From Streptomyces megasporus (GTDB lineage Bacteria > Actinomycetota > Actinomycetes > Streptomycetales > Streptomycetaceae): DNA of 64,000 nucleotides. Below are positions 47,768 to 55,868 of this stretch, piece after piece (position 1 is the stretch's first letter; each line of letters starts with the position of its first letter). The stretch lies in assembly GCF_000718985.1 (NCBI RefSeq), contig NZ_JODL01000025.1, positions 7,035 to 71,034 of the forward strand, written 5' to 3'. Under the pieces are notes generated by a model. That model was not told where the DNA came from, searched no databases, and saw only the letters and a list, made by a program, of their open reading frames with translations. The translations under genes were made by a program, and so were the position numbers.

Positions 47768-48802
47768 TCAGGTGCCCACCGGGACACCCGCCTCGAGATT
47801 GAGCGTGGTGCCCCACTCGCGTGCCCGCAGCGCCCAGCGCAGGCGCTCCATCCGCACCGCGGGCAGCAGGCCAGCGGCCTCCTCCTCGGTCACGAAGCGC
47901 CAGCCGCGCAGTTCCGCGCCGGGCAGCAGCATGTCGCGGGCGGCGGCCGCGGTCAGCAGACCGCCGTCGAAGAGGAGCCGCAGGCCGCCGTGACCGGGCG
48001 GCCTGGGGGCCTCCCAGTCGACGACGAGCAGGCGCGGCGCGGTGTCCAGCCGCAGCCCCAGTTCCTCCGCCACCTCGCGCACTCCGGCGCGGGTCGGCGG
48101 CTCGCCGGGCTCGACGATCCCGCCGGGGAACTCCCAGCCCGGTTTGTAGGTCGGGTCCACCAGCAGCACCCGGTCCTCCTCGTCGAACAGGAGGACGCCC
48201 GCCGCCACGGTCTCCGCGGTCGGTTCGGGGGTCTGCACGATGTCGCAGGCCCCGGCCCCGGCGCGCACCGCCTCCGCCACCCGTTCGGCGGTCTGCCGGG
48301 GGGTGAGGAAGGAGGTGTCGATGGTGTGGGCGTCGGACGTCAGCCAGGACAGTGCCCTCCGGTACTCCGGGAGGTGTTCCAGGCACCGGGCGCGGACCGC
48401 GTCGTCCTCGCTCCCGCCGGGCGGCTCCCCCCGCCGGTCGACGCGCTCGCGAAGGATCGTTTCCTCAACGTCCAACAGCACATGTCGCACGGGAATGCGG
48501 CGAGCCGCCAGGCCCCCGAATATCTCGTCGCGGTACTCCTGCCGCAACAGCGTCATCGGAGTCACCAGGGTGCCGCCCACCTCCCCGTGGAGGGCGGTCG
48601 CCGTCTCCACCACGAGCCGCCGCCACGCGGGCAGATCCCGGTAGTCCGGCACCTCGTCCAGGCGTTTCCGCGGAAGGATCGCCCGCAGTTCGTCGCCGAT
48701 CCGCCCGGGATCGAAGAGGATGCTGTCGGGAAGCAACTCGACCAGTTCACGGGCCGCAGTGGTCTTGCCCACGCCGAAGGCGCCGTTCAGCCAGACGATC
48801 AC
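47768..48802 (-). CDS. AAA kinase / Nudix hydrolase fusion protein
   Basis: A 344-residue fusion. The N-terminal half is a P-loop kinase-like domain: VIVWLNGAFGVGKTTAARELV at the start (Walker A GAFGVGKTT, about 7-15) and later HVLLDVEETILRERVDRR. Residues about 200-344 form a Nudix domain with the box GGIVEPGEPPTRAGVREVAEE followed by LGL, fully canonical. GTG 48802 is preferred over an upstream start because AGGGGGA precedes it and it puts the P-loop at the N-terminus. The kinase half may phosphorylate a nucleoside, sugar or antibiotic, but the substrate is not recognisable. Confidence 0.85.
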   Translation of the reverse strand: MIVWLNGAFGVGKTTAARELVELLPDSILFDPGRIGDELRAILPRKRLDEVPDYRDLPAWRRLVVETATALHGEVGGTLVTPMTLLRQEYRDEIFGGLAARRIPVRHVLLDVEETILRERVDRRGEPPGGSEDDAVRARCLEHLPEYRRALSWLTSDAHTIDTSFLTPRQTAERVAEAVRAGAGACDIVQTPEPTAETVAAGVLLFDEEDRVLLVDPTYKPGWEFPGGIVEPGEPPTRAGVREVAEELGLRLDTAPRLLVVDWEAPRPPGHGGLRLLFDGGLLTAAAARDMLLPGAELRGWRFVTEEEAAGLLPAVRMERLRWALRAREWGTTLNLEAGVPVGT

Positions 48803-48911
48803 GGGTCCCCCTATTCCGTCGTCCCCGGTTCCCTGCCCGCTCCACCCCGCCCCGGAAACGCGCGGCCTTCCCCGGCGCGGCGCGGCCACGGGGCACCGTC
48901 ACGGGACATTC

Positions 48912-49853
48912 TCACAGGGGACGTCCCAACGCCTCCCGACAGGCCGCCGCGGCCCCGACGAGACCCGCGTCCGTCCCCATGCCGGCGGGAACGATCTCCA
49001 GCCCCCGCACGAAGGAGAGCGTGGCGTACTCCTCCAGAGTCCGACGCAGCGGCGCGAACAGCACCTCTCCCGCCTGGGCCACTCCCCCGCCGATCACCGC
49101 GATCTCGATCTCGACCAGACTCGCGGTCGCGGCGATCGAGGCCGCCAGTGCCCGCGCGGCGCGCTCGAAGGAGGCCACCGCCACCGGATCGCCCGCCCGC
49201 GCGGCGGCGGCGACCGCGGCGGCGCCCGCGTCGCCGTCCGGGCCGGGCCGCCAACCGTCGGCCAACGCCCGGCGGGCGATGTTGGGCCCGCTGGCGATGC
49301 CCTCCACACAGCCGCGCGCACCGCACGGGCACGGGTCGCCGTCGAGGTCCACGCTGATGTGGCCGATGTGCCCGGCGTTGCCGGTCGGTCCGGGGTGCAG
49401 TCGTCCACCGAGGACCAACCCTCCCCCCACTCCGGTGGAGACGACCATGCACAGGGCGTTGTCCCGGCCGCGCGCCGCGCCCTGCCAGTGCTCGGCGGCG
49501 GTCATCGCCACACCGTCGCCGACCAGGTTCACGGGCATTCCCCCGACGCTCTCGCGCACCCCGGCGACCAGTGGGTAGTCCCGCCAGCCGGGGATGTTGA
49601 CCGGACTCACGGTGCCCCGCCGACCGTCCACCGGACCGGCGCTGCCGATGCCCACGGCCGCCACGCGGCGCCACTCGGCCGCGCTCCGGAGTTCGTCGAG
49701 CACCTCGGTCACCGCCCGCATCACCCTGTCGCCCGGTTCCCTGGACGGGGTGGGCCGCTGGGCGCGCAGCAGCAGCCTGCCGTCGCCGTCCACCAGCGCG
49801 CCCGCGATCTTGGTGCCGCCGATGTCGAGGGCGGCGAGAAGGTCCTGGTCCAT
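48912..49853 (-). CDS. ROK-family sugar kinase (glucokinase-like)
   Basis: A 313-residue kinase without a DNA-binding domain. The phosphate motif LAALDIGGTKIAGALV is at the start, GHISVD and CPCGARGCVEGIASGP form the ROK zinc site, and VIGGGVAQAG the second phosphate/adenosine motif. It should phosphorylate glucose, N-acetylmannosamine or a similar sugar with ATP. It is divergent from a LacI gene with a perfect palindrome between them, so its expression is likely sugar-induced through that repressor. Confidence 0.93.
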   Translation of the reverse strand: MDQDLLAALDIGGTKIAGALVDGDGRLLLRAQRPTPSREPGDRVMRAVTEVLDELRSAAEWRRVAAVGIGSAGPVDGRRGTVSPVNIPGWRDYPLVAGVRESVGGMPVNLVGDGVAMTAAEHWQGAARGRDNALCMVVSTGVGGGLVLGGRLHPGPTGNAGHIGHISVDLDGDPCPCGARGCVEGIASGPNIARRALADGWRPGPDGDAGAAAVAAAARAGDPVAVASFERAARALAASIAATASLVEIEIAVIGGGVAQAGEVLFAPLRRTLEEYATLSFVRGLEIVPAGMGTDAGLVGAAAACREALGRPL

Positions 49854-49877
49854 GAACGGAGAGTCTCACCCCATTCT

Positions 49878-49889
49878 GACAACGTTGTC
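49878..49889. promoter_or_regulatory. LacI-type operator GACAACGTTGTC
   Basis: A perfect 12-bp palindrome with central CG, typical of LacI-family sites, 25 nt before the ROK kinase start and about 100 nt before the LacI gene. It can control both divergent genes. Confidence 0.75.
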
Positions 49890-49987
49890 CACCCTCTCCG
49901 TTCGGCACCGCGCCCCGCGTCGCCGCCTCTATGCTTCTCGTCGTCCGTGCACACAGGCGTCACCGTCGACGACAGAACAGGACCGCA

Positions 49988-51046
49988 GTGGCCGACACCG
50001 CCCGCCCCACCCGCCCCGCTCGACGCCGCTACGGACTGCGCCCGACCATGAAGGACGTGGCCGCTCGAGCCGGGGTCGGCCTCAAGACCGTCTCCCGGGT
50101 CGTCAACGGCGAACCCGGTGTCACTCCCGACACCGAGCGCCGCGTGCAGGAGGCCATCACCGCGTTGGGCTTCCGTCGGAACGACAGCGCCCGCATCCTG
50201 CGCAAGGGCCGCACCTCCAGCATCGGGCTGGTCCTGGAGGACCTCGCCGACCCCTTCTACGCCCCGCTCAGCCGCGCCGTCGAGGAGGTCGCGCGGGCGC
50301 ACGGAGCCCTGCTGATCAACGGTTCCAGCGCCGAGGACGGGGAGCGCGAGCGGGAGCTGGTGCTCGCCCTGTGCGCCCGGCGCGTGGACGGCCTGGTCAT
50401 CATCCCCGCCGGTGACGACCACCGCTATCTGGAGCCGGAGATCGCCGCCGGCGTCGCCACCGTCTTCGTGGACCGTCCGGCCGCGCGCATGGAGGCCGAC
50501 GCGGTGCTCTCCCGGAGTTTCGAGGGGGCGCGCGAGGGAGTCGCCCACCTCATCGCCCACGGCCACCGCAGGATCGGCTTCATCGGCGACCTGCCGCGCA
50601 TCCACACCGCCGCCGAGCGTCTGCGCGGCTACCGTGCCGCGATGGCCGAGGCCGGCCTGCCGGTGGACGAGTCCTGGGTCGCGCTCGGCCCGACCGACCC
50701 CGGGCGCGTGCGCGCCGACGCCGAACGCATGGTGGCGGGGCCGGGGGCGGCGGGGCCGGTCACCGCGCTGCTGACGGGCAACAACCGGGTGACCGTCACC
50801 GTGGTGCGGGTGCCGGCCGTGCGGGAGGGGCGCGTGGCGCTGGTGGGGTTCGACGACTTCGAGCTGGCCGATCTGCTGACCCCGCCCGTCACCGTCATCG
50901 CCCAGGAACCCGCCCTGCTGGGCCGCAAGGCGGCCGAGTTGCTCTTCCGACGGCTGGAGGGCGCCGACGACGCGCCCCGCCGCGTGGAGCTCCCCACCCG
51001 GCTGGTCCCCCGTGGCTCGGGGGAGATCCCGCCGAGCCACCCCTGA
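49988..51046 (+). CDS. LacI-family transcriptional regulator
   Basis: A 352-residue repressor. The N-terminal LacI helix-turn-helix and hinge read MKDVAARAGVGLKTVSRVVNGEPGV (about 19-43), followed by a periplasmic-binding-protein-like sensor domain (IGLVLEDLADPFYAPL, VDGLVIIPAG, HGHRRIGFIGD, VALVGFDDFELADLL). The GTG at 49988 gives a short basic leader before the HTH. It is divergent from a ROK sugar kinase and shares a palindrome with it. The effector is probably the kinase's sugar; no transporter is nearby. Confidence 0.94.
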   Translation: MADTARPTRPARRRYGLRPTMKDVAARAGVGLKTVSRVVNGEPGVTPDTERRVQEAITALGFRRNDSARILRKGRTSSIGLVLEDLADPFYAPLSRAVEEVARAHGALLINGSSAEDGERERELVLALCARRVDGLVIIPAGDDHRYLEPEIAAGVATVFVDRPAARMEADAVLSRSFEGAREGVAHLIAHGHRRIGFIGDLPRIHTAAERLRGYRAAMAEAGLPVDESWVALGPTDPGRVRADAERMVAGPGAAGPVTALLTGNNRVTVTVVRVPAVREGRVALVGFDDFELADLLTPPVTVIAQEPALLGRKAAELLFRRLEGADDAPRRVELPTRLVPRGSGEIPPSHP

Positions 51047-51074
51047 CGGCCGGCACCGACCGACCGCCGCGCCG

Positions 51075-51098
51075 CTTGACCCTGCCGTCGGCGTCAAG
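51075..51098 (+). promoter_or_regulatory. MerR-type dyad CTTGAC-N12-GTCAAG over the SDR promoter
   Basis: Perfect 6-bp arms (51075-51080 and 51093-51098) contain a TTGACC -35 box and end 8 nt before the SDR ATG. MerR-family regulators bind such long-spaced dyads between promoter boxes, and a merR gene is in the same operon. The message would be nearly leaderless. Confidence 0.55.
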
Positions 51099-51106
51099 GT
51101 CGGACG

Positions 51107-51916
51107 ATGACCGTCATGGACACCGACACCACACGTCACAGTCACAGCCGCAGTCACAGCCGCAGTCACAGTCACAGCCGCAGGACCGTCCTCGTCACCG
51201 GGGCCGGCACGGGCATCGGGCGGGCCACCGCCCGCGCGTTCGCGGACGAGGGGGCGCGCGTGGTCGCGGTGGGACGGCGCCCGGGGCCGCTGGCGGAGAC
51301 GGCCGACGGCCGGCCCGGCATCACCCCGCTGCCCGCCGACATCACCGCGGAGGACGCGCCCGAGCGCATCGTCCGCTCGGTGCTGGACTCCCACGGACGG
51401 CTGGACGTCCTGGTCAACAACGCCGGCATCGTGCTCGGCGGCTCCCTCGACACCCTTGCCCGGCGGGTGGTCGACACCCTGCTCGCCACCGACCTGGTCG
51501 CGCCGATCCTGCTGGCCCGAGCCGCGCTGCCCGCCTTGGAGGCCGCGGGCGGCGGGGTGATCGTCAACGTCGGCACGGCCGTGGGACAGCGGGCCTGGCC
51601 CGACAACTCCCTCTACGCGGCGGCCAAGGCCGCGTTGGATTCGCTGACCCGCAGTTGGGCCGTCGAGTTGGCGCCCCGTGGGGTCCGGGTCGTCGCGGTC
51701 GCGCCCGGCGCGGTCGACACCCCGATCGGCGAACACCGAGGGCTGACACCACAGCAGCGAGCCGAGGTGCGGGCCTGGCAGTTGGCGCGCACCCCGCTGG
51801 GCCGGATCGGCCGGCCGGAGGAGGTGGCCTGGGCGATCGCCCGGCTCGCCGCCCCGGAGGCGTCCTTCGTCACCGGCGTGGTGCTTCCGGTGGACGGCGG
51901 GGCGGGCGTGGCATGA
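51107..51916 (+). CDS. SDR-family oxidoreductase with N-terminal Ser/His/Arg repeat
   Basis: A 269-residue SDR. Residues 10-25 are a Ser-His-Arg repeat coded by 12-bp direct repeats (51140-51181). The fold is otherwise normal: TGAGTGIG (about 31-38), NNAGI (near 103) and YAAAK (near 175), with VAPGAVDTPIG and a C-terminal FVTGVVLPVDGG. The catalytic Ser position, 13 residues before the Tyr, is Thr (NVGT). It is followed by a merR gene in the same operon and preceded by a MerR-type dyad, so it is probably induced by a small molecule. Confidence 0.88.
   Translation: MTVMDTDTTRHSHSRSHSRSHSHSRRTVLVTGAGTGIGRATARAFADEGARVVAVGRRPGPLAETADGRPGITPLPADITAEDAPERIVRSVLDSHGRLDVLVNNAGIVLGGSLDTLARRVVDTLLATDLVAPILLARAALPALEAAGGGVIVNVGTAVGQRAWPDNSLYAAAKAALDSLTRSWAVELAPRGVRVVAVAPGAVDTPIGEHRGLTPQQRAEVRAWQLARTPLGRIGRPEEVAWAIARLAAPEASFVTGVVLPVDGGAGVA
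51140..51181. repeat. 12-bp tandem repeat inside the SDR start
   Basis: The unit AGTCACAGCCGC occurs at 51140, 51152 and 51170, with a half unit AGTCAC at 51164. The repeat stays in frame, so copy-number change would lengthen or shorten a Ser-His-Arg tract. Confidence 0.9.
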
Positions 51917-51942
51917 CAGTGGTGCGCCTGGAGGTGGGAAGG

Positions 51943-52314
51943 ATGCGCATCGGCGAGTTAGCGAGGGCCACCGGGACGACGCCCCGCGCGCTGCGGCACT
52001 ACGAACAGGCGGGGCTGCTCTCCGCGCAGCGGGCTCCCAACGGCTACCGGGTCTACGACGAGCGGGCGGTGGTGCGCGTGCGCAACATCCGCTACCTGCT
52101 GGACGTCGGACTCACCCTGGACGACGTGCGGGTGTTCATGCCGTGCCTGGACGGGGACGTGGCCGCGGCGCCGCCCTCCGGGAAGGGCTTGGAGGTCGTG
52201 CTGGAGCGGCTCGCCGTGCTCGACGAGCGGATCGCCGCCCAGAGCGCCGTCCGGGACCGGTTGGCGGAGGCGCTGCGGCGGGCGACCGGGGGTCGGATGC
52301 GTCCGGTGGCCTGA
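51943..52314 (+). CDS. MerR-family transcriptional regulator
   Basis: A 123-residue regulator starting MRIGELARATGTTPRALRHYEQAGLL, the MerR winged helix, then RVRNIRYLLDVGLTLDDVRVF and a C-terminal coiled coil (LERLAVLDERIAAQSAVRDRL). No conserved metal-binding cysteines are present (one Cys near residue 68), so a metal sensor is unlikely. ATG 51943 is preferred for its GAGGTGGGAA site; ATG 51913, overlapping the SDR stop as ATGA, would add ten residues. It likely acts on the dyad at 51075-51098. Confidence 0.9.
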   Translation: MRIGELARATGTTPRALRHYEQAGLLSAQRAPNGYRVYDERAVVRVRNIRYLLDVGLTLDDVRVFMPCLDGDVAAAPPSGKGLEVVLERLAVLDERIAAQSAVRDRLAEALRRATGGRMRPVA

Positions 52315-52338
52315 GCCCGGGAGCGTCGCCGGAGACGG

Positions 52339-52379
52339 CCGGGGCCGCGCGATCGACGGTTCGATCCGCGCGGCCCCGG
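52339..52379. terminator. Bidirectional hairpin terminator
   Basis: Outer 12-bp arms (52339-52350 with 52368-52379) and inner 6-bp arms (52351-52356 with 52361-52366) with a single bulged C. It lies between the convergent merR and etfA genes. Confidence 0.85.
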
Positions 52380-52407
52380 TCCGTTGTCGTGCCTCGTCCG
52401 CGAAGGC

Positions 52408-53370
52408 TCAGCCCTTGCGGGCCTTGATCTCCTCGGTGAGCTGGGGGAGCACCTGGAACAGGTCGCCGACCACGCCGTAGTCGACCAGCTCGAAGATCGG
52501 GGCCTCGGCGTCCTTGTTGACGGCCACGATGGTCTTCGAGGTCTGCATGCCGGCGCGGTGCTGGATGGCGCCGGAGATGCCCGCCGCGATGTACAACTGC
52601 GGCGAGACGGTCTTGCCGGTCTGACCGACCTGGTGGGTGTGCGGGTACCAGCCGGCGTCCACCGCGGCGCGCGAGGCGCCGACGGCCGCGCCGAGCGCGT
52701 CGGCCAGGTTCTCGATGACCGAGAAGTTCTCGGCGCCGTTGACGCCGCGCCCACCGGAGACCACGATCGCGGCCTCGGTCAGCTCCGGGCGGCCGGTCGA
52801 CTCGCGCGGGGTGCGGGAGACGACCTTGGTGCCGGTGGAGGTCTCGCCGAAGGTCACCGACAACTGCTCGACCGACCCTGCGGCCTGCGCGGCCTCCGGG
52901 GCGGCGGAGTTGGGCTTGACGGTGATGACCGGGGTGCCCTTGGTGACGCGGGAGCGGGTGGTGAAGGAGGCGGCGAAGACCGACTGGGTCGCCACCGGAC
53001 CGGAGTCGCCGGCCTCCAGGTCGACGGCGTCGGTGATCAGCCCCGCGCCGATGCGGAGCGCCAGGCGGGCCGCGATCTCCTTGCCCTCCGCGGAGGAGGG
53101 GAGCAGGACGGCGGCCGGGGACACCGCGTCGTAGGCGGCCTGGAGGGCGTCCACCTTCGGTGCCACGAGGTAGTCGGCGAACTCGGGGGCGTCGGCGGTG
53201 AGCACTCGCGCCGCGCCGTACTCGGCCAGCGTGGCGGCGGCGGTGTCGGCGCCGGCGCCCAGGTGCACGGCGACCGGGTCGCCGATGCGACGGGCCAGGG
53301 TCAGCAGCTCCAGGGTCGGCTTGCGGACGGCGCCGTCCACGTGGTCGACGTAGACAAGGACTTCAGCCAT
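52408..53370 (-). CDS. etfA: Electron transfer flavoprotein subunit alpha
   Basis: A 320-residue EtfA. The C-terminal FAD domain is canonical: [48 protein letters not shown] and [14 protein letters not shown]. With EtfB it forms the heterodimer that carries electrons from acyl-CoA dehydrogenases to ETF:quinone oxidoreductase. The ATG at 53370 lies 56 nt after the etfB stop, so the genes are co-transcribed. It ends before the shared terminator. Confidence 0.97.
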   Translation of the reverse strand: MAEVLVYVDHVDGAVRKPTLELLTLARRIGDPVAVHLGAGADTAAATLAEYGAARVLTADAPEFADYLVAPKVDALQAAYDAVSPAAVLLPSSAEGKEIAARLALRIGAGLITDAVDLEAGDSGPVATQSVFAASFTTRSRVTKGTPVITVKPNSAAPEAAQAAGSVEQLSVTFGETSTGTKVVSRTPRESTGRPELTEAAIVVSGGRGVNGAENFSVIENLADALGAAVGASRAAVDAGWYPHTHQVGQTGKTVSPQLYIAAGISGAIQHRAGMQTSKTIVAVNKDAEAPIFELVDYGVVGDLFQVLPQLTEEIKARKG

Positions 53371-53425
53371 GGGAGTCGTTCTCCTGCGAAGAGTGCGAGG
53401 GCGGTCGAAGGGGTGCGGGGCGGGA

Positions 53426-54211
53426 TCAGATGAACTTCTGGCCCGCGAGGAACTCGGCGAGCTGCTTGGCGCCCTCGCCCTCGTCGGTGACGATCGTGCC
53501 GGCGGTGCGGGCCGGACGCTCCGTGGCCTCGTCGACCGCGGTCCAGGAGCCCGTCAGGCCGACCTCGTCCGCGTCGATGTCCAGGTCGTCCAGGTCCAGG
53601 GAGGTGACCGGCTTCTTCTTGGCGGCCATGATGCCCTTGAAGGACGGGTAGCGCGCCTCGCCCGACTGGTCGGTCACGGAGATCACGGCGGGCAGGGAGG
53701 CCTGCAGGTGCTCCGTCGCGGCGTCGCCGTCGCGGCGGCCGGTCACCGTGCCGTCCTCCACCGACACCTCGGACAGCAGCGTCACCTGCGGCACGCCCAG
53801 CCGCTCGGCCAGCAGGGCGGGCAGCACGCCCATGCTGCCGTCGGTGGAGGCCATGCCGCAGACGACCAGGTCGTAGCCGGTCTTCTCGATCGCCTTGGCC
53901 AGCACCAGGGAGGTGCCGATGACGTCGGTGCCGTGCAGATCGTCGTCCTCAACGTGGACGGCCTTGTCGGCGCCCATCGACAGCGCCTTGCGCAGGGCGT
54001 CGCGGGCGTCCTCCGGGCCGACGGTCAGGATGGTGACCTCCGCGTCGTCGGCGTTCTCGGCGATCTGCAGCGCCTGCTCGACGGCGTACTCGTCCAGCTC
54101 CGACAGCAGACCGTCCACGTCGTCGCGGTCGACGGTCAGGTCGTCGGCGAAGTGCCGGTCGCCGGTGGCGTCGGGCACGTACTTCACACAGACAACGATC
54201 CTCAAGCTCAC
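53426..54211 (-). CDS. etfB: Electron transfer flavoprotein subunit beta
   Basis: A 261-residue EtfB beginning MSLRIVVCVKYVPDATGDR, with NELDEYAVEQAL-like LSELDEYAVEQALQIAE, the AMP-binding segment VVCGMASTDGSMGVLPALLAERLG, and SFKGIMAAKKKP near the end, the recognition-loop segment. It binds AMP and docks partner dehydrogenases. AGGAGAG is 6 nt before the GTG start. The dyad TACT-N4-AGTA lies about 110 nt upstream, suggesting control together with fatty-acid oxidation. Confidence 0.97.
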   Translation of the reverse strand: MSLRIVVCVKYVPDATGDRHFADDLTVDRDDVDGLLSELDEYAVEQALQIAENADDAEVTILTVGPEDARDALRKALSMGADKAVHVEDDDLHGTDVIGTSLVLAKAIEKTGYDLVVCGMASTDGSMGVLPALLAERLGVPQVTLLSEVSVEDGTVTGRRDGDAATEHLQASLPAVISVTDQSGEARYPSFKGIMAAKKKPVTSLDLDDLDIDADEVGLTGSWTAVDEATERPARTAGTIVTDEGEGAKQLAEFLAGQKFI

Positions 54212-54321
54212 GCCGGCTCTCCTACTTGCGTCGTCATTACTGGCTGCCTTGTCCTACAGGCAGCATAGGCGCCTGATCGGGCGGATTCCGGTCCGGTGGG
54301 GCCGGCTCTCCATCCAAGATA

Positions 54322-54615
54322 TTACTCGTCAGTACAACCACCGCCTTCCCCGCCTTCAAGGGCGGGGAACTGTGACGTTGCCAACGACTCACGGGGGCAC
54401 CGTGCCTTCGCCCGGAACGTTGAAGCGCCCGCCCCGGCGGAGCCTCCGGGACGGTCACGGCCGTACGCGGTGACCACGGCGACCCCGGCGGCGTGTCGCC
54501 ACCCGACGGCGCGCGGCGGCGCGGAGTCGGCCCGCACGGCACCCGGTGCGGGACCCGCCACGGCGCTCACCGCCGATCGCCCGCCCGTCGCGCTCATCTG
54601 AGACCCCCTGACCAC
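54322..54615 (-). pseudogene. Possible 3' relic of an IS200/IS605 tnpB-type transposon gene
   Basis: A minus-strand open frame whose last third (FRAKARCPRESLATSQFPAL) looks like the C-terminal tail of Streptomyces TnpB-type proteins. It runs into a 9-bp hairpin (54346-54354 with 54361-54369) of the kind that closes the right end of such elements. No RuvC motif, zinc finger or tnpA is present, so at most a scar remains. The recognition is from memory of similar tails and could be wrong. The remaining sequence to 54737 (about 120 nt) shows no gene. Confidence 0.35.
54323..54334 (-). promoter_or_regulatory. TACT-N4-AGTA dyad upstream of etfBA
   Basis: TACTCGTCAGTA with flanking AT-rich bases (minus strand GTACTGACGAGTAATAT) is the most AT-rich spot in the etf leader. 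It resembles operators of TetR-type fatty-acid-degradation repressors in actinobacteria, and etf is a plausible member of that regulon. TTGTAC and TAATAT overlap it but are too close together to be a -35/-10 pair. Confidence 0.45.
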
Positions 54616-54737
54616 ACCGTGTCACCCTGTCGACCGCGAACGATCTCCGTCAAGCACGGTTCCGGCGAATGGGACCAGCGTCACCCGTGTCGTGCGTCAC
54701 GTGGCGCCGGCTCCGTTCCCGACCGCCCGTGTCCGCA

Positions 54738-55154
54738 TCACACGGCCTCGCCGAGCGCGGCGATGACGTCGACCTTGCGCGGTTGGCCGGAGGCGCGCCG
54801 GACGATCCGCCCCCGGGCGTCGAGCACCAGGACGGTGGGGGTCCGCATGACGCCCAACTCCCGCACCAGGTCCAGCCGGGCCTCGGCGTCGATCTCCACG
54901 TGGGCGACGCCCTCGACCATCCCGGAGACCTCCGCGAGGATCCGCCGCGTGGCCCGACAGGGCTGACAGAAGGCGCTGGAGAACTGCACCAGCGTGGCCC
55001 GCTCGCCCAACTCCTCGGCCCCGATCGCCTCGGCGGTCAGTCGCCTGTCCTCGTCCCGTCCGCGCACCGTCATCCTTCCGTCCCGCCGTTTCCACAACGC
55101 GCCGAAGGCGCCGGCCAACGCCAGCACCGCCAGGCACACGACCAGTCCCGTCAT
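54738..55154 (-). CDS. Membrane-anchored thioredoxin-like protein
   Basis: A 138-residue protein. A single N-terminal hydrophobic helix (residues 2-20, LVVCLAVLALAGAFGAL) is followed by a basic linker and a thioredoxin fold with active site FCQPCRATRRIL, a CxxC with Gln-Pro, plus the cis-Pro loop MRTPTVLVLD. It should be an anchored thiol-disulfide reductase; the helix orientation is not certain. The ATG at 55154 follows GGGGGCGGG. It is divergent from a DUF4395 gene, a pairing common in actinobacteria with sulfur-trafficking proteins. Confidence 0.85.
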   Translation of the reverse strand: MTGLVVCLAVLALAGAFGALWKRRDGRMTVRGRDEDRRLTAEAIGAEELGERATLVQFSSAFCQPCRATRRILAEVSGMVEGVAHVEIDAEARLDLVRELGVMRTPTVLVLDARGRIVRRASGQPRKVDVIAALGEAV

Positions 55155-55300
55155 CCCGCCCCCGTCCGAGTCGCCCGTTCCGCCCTCGCCCCGCGATGTG
55201 CGGGCGGCCTTCGGCATCGTCTCCCACAGCGTCCGCGACCGTCCCGCCGATTCCCGCGTCCGGCCCGCTTCCGGTCGCGCGGTGGGGAATGCTGAGGGCC

Positions 55301-55708
55301 ATGAACACGGACATACGAGCACCGAGGTTCGGGGCGGCCGTGACCACCGTGGTCCTGGCCGCCGTGCTGATCACCGAGAGCCTCTGGTTGCTGGCCGCGC
55401 AGACGCTGGTGTTCGCCGTCGGAGCGGCCCTGGGGGTGCGGCACTCGCCGTACGGGCTGCTCTTCCGCTTCCTGCTCCGGCCCCGACTCGGCCCCCCGAA
55501 GGAGTTCGAGGACGCGGCGCCGCTCCGGTTCGCGCAGGGCGTCGGACTGGTCTTCGCGCTCGTGGGTCTGGTGGGGTACGGCGTGGGGCCATCGTGGCTG
55601 GGCACGGCGGCGACCGCCTGCGCGCTCGCGGCGGCCTTCCTCAACTCCGCCTTCGGATACTGCCTGGGCTGCGAGATGTACCTGCTGCTGCGCCGGGCCG
55701 CGGGATGA
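55301..55708 (+). CDS. DUF4395 membrane protein
   Basis: A 135-residue membrane protein with about four helices and the signature RAPRFGAAVTTVVLAAVL at the start and NSAFGYCLGCEMYLLLRR at the end. The CLGC cysteines of the last motif are strictly conserved in DUF4395. In actinobacteria this family lies beside thioredoxins and rhodanese-like sulfurtransferases, as here with the divergent thioredoxin. It may transport or relay sulfur or redox equivalents, which is inference. The ATG at 55301 follows GAGGGCC. Confidence 0.88.
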   Translation: MNTDIRAPRFGAAVTTVVLAAVLITESLWLLAAQTLVFAVGAALGVRHSPYGLLFRFLLRPRLGPPKEFEDAAPLRFAQGVGLVFALVGLVGYGVGPSWLGTAATACALAAAFLNSAFGYCLGCEMYLLLRRAAG

Positions 55709-55793
55709 GACGGCGGGTCACCGGACCGGCCGGTCCCCGACATGATCCACGACGTGACGAGAATCTCCCACCCCCGGTACTGGTCAGGGAAGT

Positions 55794-55805
55794 TACGCCA
55801 GCGTA
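55794..55805 (+). promoter_or_regulatory. TACGC-N2-GCGTA dyad upstream of plsC
   Basis: A perfect 5-bp inverted repeat (TACGCCAGCGTA) 64 nt before the acyltransferase ATG. The form suits a TetR-family operator and it lies in the likely promoter. The regulator is not in the window as far as can be seen. Confidence 0.45.
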
Positions 55806-55868
55806 GGTTCGGGTACACCGGCCGGGAGAACCCTCCCCGGGCATCACTTCCAGAAGGGTCCTCCCGAT

